A program made the translations under genes and the position numbers. A DNA stretch of 13,839 nucleotides from Bermanella sp049115935. Lineage in GTDB: Bacteria; Pseudomonadota; Gammaproteobacteria; Pseudomonadales; Oceanobacteraceae. The stretch spans positions 1-13,839 of the forward strand of contig JAGDZK010000043.1 in assembly GCA_049115935.1 (NCBI GenBank), read 5' to 3'. The notes beneath the pieces are model-generated. The model worked only from the letters and a program-made list of their open reading frames with translations. It made no database searches and was not told the DNA's origin. Shown here one piece after another: positions 7,599-13,839 of this stretch. Positions within the stretch are counted from its first letter, which is position 1; each line of letters opens with the position of its first letter.

Positions 7599-8237
7599 CT
7601 AAGGCATGGTGGCAATATAGTCCGCCAGCGGTTCAATTTCACTGGCCTCGACCACTTTCATAATATTAACCATAGGCGAGGTGGCTCGTGCCGCTTTGCC
7701 TTTTTTAAAGTCACTTAAGGTCTTTATTAAAAACGCTTTCTTTTGTCCCGCTAAGCGTGGCAATTCATGATCGCCTCGACCATCGACACCATGGCAGGCC
7801 ATACATAAGCTATCATAACGGGCCTTACCTTTTGCAGACGTCACCACGCCCTCTTGAGGGCGCACGGTTTGAGAAGAGAAATACAAAACCATGTTAATTT
7901 TTTCTTCACTATTAAGCGAGCGAGCCAACTGCTGCATTACATAACTTTTACGCTCTCCTGTCGCAAACAACTGAAACTGCTTTAATAAATACTCAGTATT
8001 TTGCCCAGCAAGATTAGGAATATCCGGTTTAACGCTATTGCCATCTTTACCATGACAATAACCACATAACATGGAGCGCTCTTTACCTTCTTCTAAGGCA
8101 ATTTGGTATTCCACTTGATTAGATTTAATCAGCTCGAGCTGAGCCGCCATGTTTTCATACTCATCAGCCCAAGTATGAGCACTCAACAAAACCAAGCCAA
8201 ACGACAACCCAGCTATAACCCTGACAGCCTTGATCAT
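7599..8237 (-). CDS. Periplasmic dihaem cytochrome c, c4-like
   Basis: A 212-residue exported protein with a cleavable signal peptide (hydrophobic core about 8-20, cleavage likely after HTWA at 24). It has two haem c attachment motifs, CGYCH at 58-62 and CMACH at 145-149. Each is followed by the c4/c553-type pattern of P-x-LAGQ about 13-15 residues later (PNLAGQ 74-79; PRLAGQ 159-164) and a likely axial methionine (Met101, Met189). This is the tandem class I arrangement of cytochrome c4, an electron donor to terminal oxidases, though the spacer after the signal peptide (about 25-50) is longer than usual. The ATG at 8237 has GAGAT five bases upstream. It is preceded by candidate regulatory sites at 8322-8345. 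No oxidase genes are nearby, so its partner is unknown. Confidence 0.9.
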   Translation of the reverse strand: MIKAVRVIAGLSFGLVLLSAHTWADEYENMAAQLELIKSNQVEYQIALEEGKERSMLCGYCHGKDGNSVKPDIPNLAGQNTEYLLKQFQLFATGERKSYVMQQLARSLNSEEKINMVLYFSSQTVRPQEGVVTSAKGKARYDSLCMACHGVDGRGDHELPRLAGQKKAFLIKTLSDFKKGKAARATSPMVNIMKVVEASEIEPLADYIATMP

Positions 8238-8286
8238 AGTTATCTCACATATAAAAAAAGAGGGAAATTACAGAGCAATCGTACCA

Positions 8287-8314
8287 ATTACAATGACTTA
8301 AATTAACAGATCAA
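8287..8314 (-). promoter_or_regulatory. Candidate promoter of the cytochrome gene
   Basis: Read on the minus strand, TTGATC (8314-8309) and TGTAAT (8292-8287) are separated by 16 bases. They match the -35 and -10 consensus at four and five of six positions. Transcription would start near 8280, about 42 bases before the ATG. AT-rich sequence makes chance matches common. Confidence 0.35.
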
Positions 8315-8321
8315 TATGTAT

Positions 8322-8345
8322 TGTGAATTCTCTGACACACATCAA
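8322..8345. promoter_or_regulatory. Overlapping CRP-like and FNR/ANR-like sites upstream of the cytochrome gene
   Basis: TGTGA-N6-TGACA at 8322-8337 matches the CRP/Vfr consensus TGTGA-N6-TCACA at nine of ten positions. Overlapping it, CTGAC-N4-ATCAA at 8332-8345 matches the FNR/ANR box TTGAT-N4-ATCAA at eight of ten, with one perfect half. Only the cytochrome gene starts from this gap, because the other neighbour ends here. Oxygen-responsive control of a cytochrome c gene would make sense, but binding is inferred from sequence alone. Confidence 0.4.
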
Positions 8346-8389
8346 TTTATTCTGACCATTCCGACAGATACAGGCACTTCAATGCAAAA

Positions 8390-8415
8390 AAAAGCACCAC
8401 AAGTGTGGTGCTTTT
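8390..8415 (-). terminator. Rho-independent terminator of the large lipoprotein gene
   Basis: Exact 12-base arms (AAAAGCACCACA and its complement) flank a two-base centre. On the minus strand the stem ends in eight T residues, 21 bases after the stop codon at 8437. This separates the lipoprotein transcript from the cytochrome gene beyond it. Confidence 0.9.
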
Positions 8416-8436
8416 CTTATTACTCAATCAGTTGAG

Positions 8437-10920
8437 CTATTCGGTAAGCTCTCCATCAATCACAGATGGCGGCTGGTCACTAATATCGGGCATAGTGCCA
8501 ATATTAAAGACATCACCCGTGATACCCGTAGGCACCGCCTGACTAGGTGCTGTAAGCGGCAAGCTGGTGCAATTACTAGCGGCTACAGTTTGCATACGCT
8601 GCTCAACATCATTAGCCTTGATAATATACTGATCCGATGAGCCAAGTATGGTGCCATCTTTTAAATTGATCACAGGTCCCCAGCGGTTATTGTTTTCTTC
8701 AAACGGTAATCCCCATAGTTGGCCTTTGCCGCCATACTCTAACAGAAATACCTTGCCGTCTTGAGTCGCCACACCGTTACGATCATTAGCCGTGGCATGG
8801 GTGTATTTCATGGTAATCGGTTTATCAAATGACACCACATTATTACTGCCGTCTATCAGCACCATTTGTTGCTGCCAGTGCTCTAGGCCGGTTTCCCACA
8901 CATAGAATTCGGTGATAGTGCCAGCTTCGATTTTAGAGTATAAATCTGCTCGGCTAGTAACACCTGAGCCACTAGAAACCATCGGGCCACTGTTCAAACC
9001 CCAGCTCCAATATTGTGAATCTTCTACATCACTTTTTGTTACCACACTGGCATATGTCACAGGGTCACTGGCGATTTTTAAAGTAAGATCGGTTTTTGAG
9101 AAGGCGTAATCTTGCGTAGCTGAATAACTATCCCCCACAAATACATCTTTTTGGTCCGCACTTGAGCTCACATCCGTCGCTGCAATGTTTTTATCTAAGC
9201 AGCGATCAAAACATTTTAAAGTTACTGAAGCACCAGCTGCAAACAGTTCACCTGTGCCCGTTTCACTGCCATCCACAAAACTGCGGGTAAAGAAGCGAAT
9301 TTTTGTGGCACCCGATAAATAACGTACGTTTCCACCTAGTTGACGTGACCACATATTCAGCACCACATCACTATTTAGCGGCACAGCAACCGCTGGGCTC
9401 ACCGGAGTAATTTGCTCGCCATTACCACTAAAGCTACGAATACCTGTCACTTCAAAGCCATTGTTAGTGCTATTAGCTTCTAAAATCACCTCTAGGCCAT
9501 CATTAGTATCTGAGTCTTTGTTAAAATCAGTATTTGTACTTAACAAAAACGAATCACTTTCAAACAGCCAAGTCGAAAACGTCACGCCATCAAGGTCCGC
9601 AAGATTGAGCGCATCCACTGTATTTTTAATCAAACGACCTGGTGCTACTTTAACCGTAAAGTTATCACCCACAGTGTCATCGAATTTTGCTTGCTGTACG
9701 GTTTCGCCATTACTAAAGTTTTGGCCATCTTCGCGCCATGAGCCCCAATAGCCAATGTGGCCCCAGCTTTCAAATCCGTTAGAATCAGAACCGGTACCAT
9801 CGCCATCGCTGTCCACTTTAATTTGCATACCAGAATTAACCTCAACGGCGGAACCGTCGGCCTTGTTATACAAGGAGTAATTCCACACCACACTATTAAA
9901 GCCATCACGGGCTAAGCACGCTTGACTATCAAAAGATCCGGCATCAATTTCTGCATAGGTTGATGCCTTACCCATATGCACATAATCTGAATTTACCGCT
10001 AGTGCGAATGCCGCATTTTCATTGTATTCAGGAGTATTACCACTAATGACTTCTTGGCAATTACGCCCTGTACGAGCTAAGCCGGTTTCAGTGGATTCGT
10101 TATAATCAACAGAAGCCGTAACCGTGCACTCCACCTCAACACTATTATCTTCATAGGTGTCTTCTTGGTAGAGAGTAAAACTGGCACCGCCACCTGAGGT
10201 TTCTGAAGAAATCACCTCACCAAAACCCGTATTAGCCGATTCTGCTGAAGTTAATGTCGGTAGCAAACCGTAGGTTAAGGTAAATTCGCCAAATGGATTG
10301 TCATCGGTTGGTGTTTTGCGCACCTCGCCCAACATTAAAATCACATCAGGACCTCCCCCTTCACCGGATTGACCGGCATAGTCTTCAACCCAGCCTTTAT
10401 AAATCAATGGATCTGATGATGATGCTTGTGAGCTATTACCCACAATGGTCACAAATTGCTGAACCTGCTCTGCACTACCCTGTGAATCATCCCCCCCTTC
10501 GCCGCCTTTATCTTCAAAACAACGGCTAGCATCATTCCAGCTAATGTAGTTACCTTCACCATTCATGGCTAACGGCTGAGATTGATTGGTAAAACACAGC
10601 AAGCTATCAATAAAACTGATGGGCTCAACGGCATCTAGCCAAACATACACATTTTGTCGGGCTGTTACGTAATCGCTGGTGGAGGCTAACGTAGAGGTAT
10701 CCGCTACGGCCCTAGAAGTGACATCATTTTGATTAGCAATGAATGATGCGCCTGACGTGCTTTCATCTTGAGCCGAAACCAGTGACATTTGCTCTGGCAA
10801 AGCTGCTGAGCCAGTTAAACTAACGGCTGATGATGAATCACTGGAACTATCTGAACTAGATGAACACGCTGTAGTGATGGCAATAGCCCCCATCACAGCA
10901 ACTAATGGAAAGGTTTTCAT
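8437..10920 (-). CDS. Large surface lipoprotein of unknown family
   Basis: The ATG at 10920 is taken as the start because GAGG lies six bases before it; the open frame reaches a TTG at 10932 that would add only four residues. The 827-residue product has a lipoprotein signal with acylated Cys19 (ITTAC) and Ser at +2, predicting the outer membrane. A Ser/Asp-rich tether follows (20-33). The mature chain is rich in Ser, Thr, Asp, Gly and Asn and poor in Lys, as in secreted beta-rich proteins. It has eight further cysteines (109, 134, 265, 288, 335, 570, 574, 784), enough for four disulfides. DSDGDGTGSD at about 370-379 looks like a calcium-binding loop, and a weaker acidic stretch, NKDSDTNDG, lies at about 467-475. 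Trp/Gly patches (ESWGHIGYWGSWREDG, 384-399; YWSWGLNSG, 637-645) recur. No enzyme motif is visible and I do not recognise the family. It has its own terminator and probable promoter. Confidence 0.9.
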   Translation of the reverse strand: MKTFPLVAVMGAIAITTACSSSSDSSSDSSSAVSLTGSAALPEQMSLVSAQDESTSGASFIANQNDVTSRAVADTSTLASTSDYVTARQNVYVWLDAVEPISFIDSLLCFTNQSQPLAMNGEGNYISWNDASRCFEDKGGEGGDDSQGSAEQVQQFVTIVGNSSQASSSDPLIYKGWVEDYAGQSGEGGGPDVILMLGEVRKTPTDDNPFGEFTLTYGLLPTLTSAESANTGFGEVISSETSGGGASFTLYQEDTYEDNSVEVECTVTASVDYNESTETGLARTGRNCQEVISGNTPEYNENAAFALAVNSDYVHMGKASTYAEIDAGSFDSQACLARDGFNSVVWNYSLYNKADGSAVEVNSGMQIKVDSDGDGTGSDSNGFESWGHIGYWGSWREDGQNFSNGETVQQAKFDDTVGDNFTVKVAPGRLIKNTVDALNLADLDGVTFSTWLFESDSFLLSTNTDFNKDSDTNDGLEVILEANSTNNGFEVTGIRSFSGNGEQITPVSPAVAVPLNSDVVLNMWSRQLGGNVRYLSGATKIRFFTRSFVDGSETGTGELFAAGASVTLKCFDRCLDKNIAATDVSSSADQKDVFVGDSYSATQDYAFSKTDLTLKIASDPVTYASVVTKSDVEDSQYWSWGLNSGPMVSSGSGVTSRADLYSKIEAGTITEFYVWETGLEHWQQQMVLIDGSNNVVSFDKPITMKYTHATANDRNGVATQDGKVFLLEYGGKGQLWGLPFEENNNRWGPVINLKDGTILGSSDQYIIKANDVEQRMQTVAASNCTSLPLTAPSQAVPTGITGDVFNIGTMPDISDQPPSVIDGELTE

Positions 10921-10926
10921 GTGTCG

Positions 10927-10930
10927 CCTC
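10927..10930 (-). promoter_or_regulatory. Shine-Dalgarno site that sets the lipoprotein start
   Basis: GAGG on the minus strand ends six bases before the ATG at 10920. It overlaps the start region of the four-residue-longer TTG frame, which lacks such a site, so the ATG is preferred. Confidence 0.7.
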
Positions 10931-10961
10931 AATTATCCTGGTGGGTACACAAACCTTAGTT

Positions 10962-10991
10962 AGAATAGTCAAATCTTGCCTGCAATCTCAA
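10962..10991 (-). promoter_or_regulatory. Candidate promoter of the large lipoprotein gene
   Basis: On the minus strand TTGAGA (10991-10986) and TATTCT (10967-10962) lie 18 bases apart, matching consensus at five and four of six positions. The start point would be near 10955, about 35 bases before the ATG. The rest of the 203-base gap up to the chemoreceptor gene is AT-rich, and I see no clear terminator for that gene, so read-through is possible. Confidence 0.4.
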
Positions 10992-11123
10992 TCAATTTTT
11001 TTAACATCCCTTATGTTTACAGGGCTTGATACATAGATTATTAACCAATAAAAATTAGCTGTTAATTCTGATAAAGAATATTTGAAATAAGAGCCAATAT
11101 TAGAAGAGTTCACCGTCAATTGA

Positions 11124-12749
11124 TTAAGACATTTCAATGAAGCTAATGGCCTGGTTGAGCATCACAGATTGGGTATCACTGACCGCAATAAACTTCATAC
11201 CATAAATAAACCCATCTTTTTGCTGGCTCATATGCTGCACCTTGGCCGTTAATACCATGGGAGTCTGGCTGCGATATTCATGCAAGTCTTCTTTAGGTAA
11301 CATCAGAGAGATCTCAACATCCTCGTTCGAATCCATTTCGCTGTTGAGTAGTACTTTCATGCCGGTCAAACTGATGTTTTCGCAGTATGCATCTTCCCAA
11401 ACATCATCAACTTTAACTCGCACCAGAAAATGTGATTGAAGCCTAGGGTGTTCGCGCCGATCATCATCGGGCTCATTTACACTAACAATGGCTGATTTTT
11501 TGATTTTAAAATGATTGATTAAATCCGTGAGAGTTTGTGTTCTCGATAACAATGACTCAGCAATATTATTGGTATTGGCGACCTTGGACGTATTTTGCTC
11601 CAATGTTTCAAGCAGTCCTTCCATAGCCGACTCTAGCTCAGTAAAGCGAGATAATTGATTTGAGCTTATTTCGTCAATTTGTAATGCATTTTGTGCAGAG
11701 ATCATAATTTGGCTGGCCGCCTGATCAATCTCTTCGGCGGTATTTTGCCCAAGCTCTGCATTTTTTTGCACTTGTTCAACGACACCCACCATTGAGCTTG
11801 CCACTTGTTTTACATTACTGGTCAGGCTATTGATAATGGCGTTAATCTCTTCGGAGCTTTGACTGGTTTTTTCAGCTAGACTTCTAACTTCATCGGCCAC
11901 CACCGCAAAGCCACGCCCCTGTTCGCCGGCGCGAGCAGCTTCAATGGCGGCATTAAGCGCCAATAAATTAGTTTGATCGGCAATGCCGCTGATAGTGCCA
12001 ATGATTTCAGCTATTTTATCTGCCGTGACATCCAATGCTTCAACCTGCTGTGCTGCGGTTTTAACCGTACGTTGAATTCCTCCCATATCTTCAACACTTC
12101 TTTGTACAACCTCTTTACTAGAAAGTGCCGCCTGCTTGCCCTTATCGGCTGTTTTACGCGAATCATCTGCAAGGGACTGAATGTTCGAACTAATTTCATG
12201 GAGCTGCAGAATCACTTCACTGACATCTTTGAATTTGGATTTCTCTTTTTCAGATTGCGTCCCAATACTGCGGCTGACTTCCGTTATTTGATAAGCACTT
12301 TGACGCATATAACGTGAACTGGCATCAGCACTGGATAATACTTCATTCAAACGCTTCACCATTGAATTGAAGTGGCTACTTAACTGCCCCACCTCATCTT
12401 GACTCCGTGCTTCAACGGTAATGGTTAAATCACCCCGCTCCACTTTACGTAACGCTCTTATTAACGATTTAAAAGGCTTAAGAAATAATGTCGCAACAAA
12501 CCCTATCACCATAAATTGAATGGTAAATTCAATCGCAGATTCCCAAACGCTGTTAAAAATAAAACTCTGACGAGACTCCACCATCAAGGCAATGGTATCC
12601 GCTGATACTTTTTGATCACTGGCAATATCAATCATTTTTTGCAGTTCATAAAACGCCAAAAAACGGTTAAAAAGTGTTGTAATCGCGGTGACCGCAATAA
12701 ACCCAATTTGTAGCTTCCAGCGCAAGCTCAGCTTTGACCACCAACCCAT
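11124..12749 (-). CDS. Methyl-accepting chemotaxis protein with C-terminal PilZ domain
   Basis: This is an inner-membrane chemoreceptor of 541 residues from the ATG at 12749; the frame also extends to a TTG at 12761. A first membrane helix (about 12-32) and a second (about 74-92) enclose only about 40 periplasmic residues, too few for a Cache or four-helix-bundle sensor. A HAMP region follows (about 90-142), then the cytoplasmic signalling coiled coil. The kinase-control tip is intact and canonical (ADQTNLLALNAAIEAARAGE and GRGFAVVADEVRSLAEKTS, about 257-296). After the coiled coil comes a PilZ domain at about 430-535 with both cyclic-di-GMP motifs: RREHPR (431-436) and NISLTG (458-463), plus YGMKF at 516-520. 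Such receptors are expected to signal to CheA through CheW and respond to cyclic-di-GMP. There is no C-terminal CheR-docking pentapeptide. No che genes are nearby. Confidence 0.93.
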   Translation of the reverse strand: MGWWSKLSLRWKLQIGFIAVTAITTLFNRFLAFYELQKMIDIASDQKVSADTIALMVESRQSFIFNSVWESAIEFTIQFMVIGFVATLFLKPFKSLIRALRKVERGDLTITVEARSQDEVGQLSSHFNSMVKRLNEVLSSADASSRYMRQSAYQITEVSRSIGTQSEKEKSKFKDVSEVILQLHEISSNIQSLADDSRKTADKGKQAALSSKEVVQRSVEDMGGIQRTVKTAAQQVEALDVTADKIAEIIGTISGIADQTNLLALNAAIEAARAGEQGRGFAVVADEVRSLAEKTSQSSEEINAIINSLTSNVKQVASSMVGVVEQVQKNAELGQNTAEEIDQAASQIMISAQNALQIDEISSNQLSRFTELESAMEGLLETLEQNTSKVANTNNIAESLLSRTQTLTDLINHFKIKKSAIVSVNEPDDDRREHPRLQSHFLVRVKVDDVWEDAYCENISLTGMKVLLNSEMDSNEDVEISLMLPKEDLHEYRSQTPMVLTAKVQHMSQQKDGFIYGMKFIAVSDTQSVMLNQAISFIEMS

Positions 12750-12918
12750 GATGCATTCCAATTGCTCTTTATATCTATTGAGGTTAGAAGACAGCCCCTT
12801 TAATTCAAGCCATTACCAAACGCAAAGTAGCCCAAAAGAGCCAATCTTCCCCCTATATTTACTAGGCCTTAACAGGGAATTTGAGGTATCCTTAGGGGCT
12901 AATTTCTTAATCATTTTG

Positions 12919-12951
12919 ATAGCATTTATGCTATTTCAATAGGCAGCCTAT
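12919..12951 (+). repeat. Two tandem inverted repeats in the leuS leader
   Basis: ATAGCAT-TT-ATGCTAT at 12919-12934 has seven-base arms. After four bases, ATAGG-CAG-CCTAT at 12939-12951 has five-base arms. The second hairpin ends seven bases before the leuS ATG and covers the place where a ribosome site should be; no good Shine-Dalgarno is otherwise visible there. Neither is followed by a T run, so they are not terminators. They could affect translation or bind a protein; function is unknown. Confidence 0.4.
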
Positions 12952-12958
12952 CAGCACC

Positions 12959-13839
12959 ATGCAAGATCAATATATTCCCAGCGAAATCGAATCCTCCGTT
13001 CAGCAATATTGGGCACAGAACAAAGTCTTTAAAGCCGTTGTGGATAACAACCGCGAAAAGTTCTACTGCTTATCCATGTTCCCGTACCCATCAGGCCGAC
13101 TGCACATGGGTCACGTGCGTAACTACACCATTGGCGATGTAATCTCACGCTATCAACGCATGCAAGGCAAAAACGTGATGCAGCCTATGGGTTGGGATGC
13201 GTTTGGCCTGCCGGCTGAGAATGCAGCCATCAAGAATAATACAGCCCCTGGTAAATGGACCGACGAAAACATCGCCTACATGAAGGGCCAGTTGAACAGC
13301 CTAGGTTTTGGTTACGACTGGGACCGTGAACTGGCCACCTGTAAGCCTGAATATTACCGTTGGGAGCAATGGTTCTTCACCAAGCTGGTTGAAAAAGGTT
13401 TAGCCTATAAAAAAGTCTCTGCGGTTAACTGGTGCCCCAATGACCAAACCGTACTAGCCAACGAGCAAGTGATCGATAACTGCTGCTGGCGCTGTGATAC
13501 CCCAATCCAACGTAAAGAGATTCCACAGTGGTTCATCCGCATCACGGATTACGCTGAAGAGCTATTAAACGATCTAGATCAGCTAGACGAATGGCCAGAA
13601 AAAGTAAAAGCCATGCAACGCAACTGGATTGGTAAGAGCCAAGGCGTCGAAATGTCGTTTGGCATCAAAGGCCGTGAAGACACCTTGGATGTTTACACCA
13701 CTCGCCCAGATACCCTAATGGGTGTGAGCTACTTAGCGGTAGCCGCTGGCCACCCATTAGCCATTGAAGCTGCAGAAGGTAATGCAGAACTAACCGCCTT
13801 CTTAGAAGAATGTAAATTAGGTGGCACCGCAGAAGCGGA
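12959..13839 (+). CDS. leuS: Leucyl-tRNA synthetase, N-terminal part (runs off the window)
   Basis: The enzyme attaches leucine to tRNA-Leu in the cytoplasm. The first 293 codons are present and the frame is open to the window edge; the family is about 860 residues, so roughly a third is seen. The class I signature HMGH lies at 49-52 within YPSGRLHMGHVRNYT. Cysteines at 159, 175, 176 and 179 mark the zinc-type insertion. The start of the CP1 editing domain is visible with the threonine-rich motif TTRPDT at 247-252, the same numbering as in E. coli; Thr252 there is an editing-specificity residue. The KMSKS motif lies beyond the window. The start MQDQYIPSEIESSVQ aligns with the E. coli N-terminus, which fixes the ATG at 12959 although the ribosome site is poor. 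It is divergent from the chemoreceptor gene. Confidence 0.97.
   Translation, partial: MQDQYIPSEIESSVQQYWAQNKVFKAVVDNNREKFYCLSMFPYPSGRLHMGHVRNYTIGDVISRYQRMQGKNVMQPMGWDAFGLPAENAAIKNNTAPGKWTDENIAYMKGQLNSLGFGYDWDRELATCKPEYYRWEQWFFTKLVEKGLAYKKVSAVNWCPNDQTVLANEQVIDNCCWRCDTPIQRKEIPQWFIRITDYAEELLNDLDQLDEWPEKVKAMQRNWIGKSQGVEMSFGIKGREDTLDVYTTRPDTLMGVSYLAVAAGHPLAIEAAEGNAELTAFLEECKLGGTAEA

Noticed and set aside
7585..7604. CCTTA/TAAGG dyad at the cytochrome stop, considered as a terminator between it and the next gene
   Set aside because: The stem is only five A/T-rich pairs around a ten-base loop, and the T run lies too far from it.
9645..9908. 87-codon minus-strand frame inside the lipoprotein gene, considered as a sign of frameshift
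   Set aside because: The main frame is open for 827 codons with coherent composition; the second frame is simply an overlap on the same strand.
11973..12317. 114-codon plus-strand frame opposite the chemoreceptor
   Set aside because: It is antisense to the conserved signalling domain, whose low-stop codon usage creates long shadow frames.
12688..12942. 84-codon plus-strand frame ending just before leuS with a Leu/Ile-rich C-terminus, considered as an attenuator leader peptide
   Set aside because: Most of its first quarter is antisense to the chemoreceptor start, no ribosome site is visible, and there is no terminator/antiterminator pair. Only the four-codon end is kept as a weak remark.
12750..12958. 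Search for a flagellar sigma-28 promoter in front of the chemoreceptor gene
   Set aside because: A TAAA followed 15 bases later by CCTCAATA matches only three of eight -10 positions, too weak to report.
1..13839. CRISPR arrays, transposases, phage genes, toxin-antitoxin pairs, tRNA or rRNA genes
   Set aside because: No repeated spaced units, terminal inverted repeats with transposase motifs, or RNA gene signatures were seen on either strand.

Overview
The window is chromosomal DNA from a gammaproteobacterium. The main evidence is the conserved order miaB, phoH-like (ybeZ), ybeY, corC (ybeX), lnt, with leuS downstream, and the very close match of LeuS, MiaB and Lnt motifs to their E. coli and Pseudomonas counterparts. 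The moderate A+T content, a c4-like dihaem cytochrome and a Pseudomonas-like lnt-to-leuS neighbourhood suggest a marine Oceanospirillales-type or pseudomonad-related bacterium. This is inference and species cannot be told.

Layout. The left edge (1-49) holds the first 16 codons of a leftward gene with a strong ribosome site. A rightward coiled lipoprotein gene (278-1327) follows and converges on a small leftward coiled-coil protein gene (1381-1611); a perfect 44-bp palindromic terminator separates them. A consensus -10 element precedes miaB, which starts with GTG at 1838. From there the five housekeeping genes run tightly to 7132, with an 8-base overlap between phoH and ybeY and gaps of 3 and 5 bases at the next two junctions. 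Together they cover tRNA thiomethylation, RNA/ribosome maturation (YbeZ/YbeY), a CBS-domain protein and the last step of lipoprotein acylation.

A bidirectional terminator (7135-7166) ends the operon. Beyond it lie four leftward genes: an unrecognised 124-residue protein, a secreted dihaem c-type cytochrome with a possible FNR/CRP-type regulatory site, a large unrecognised surface lipoprotein (827 residues) with a calcium-loop-like motif, and a chemoreceptor with a C-terminal PilZ (cyclic-di-GMP-binding) domain. At the right edge leuS begins rightward at 12959 and runs out of the window after 293 codons.

The least ordinary part is the four-gene block between lnt and leuS. The receptor has almost no periplasmic sensing region and carries a PilZ module instead, and the big lipoprotein belongs to no family I can name. 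I see no CRISPR array, transposase, phage gene, tRNA or rRNA. No gene-free stretch exceeds 300 bases; the largest gaps are about 200-230 bases and are described where they hold something.
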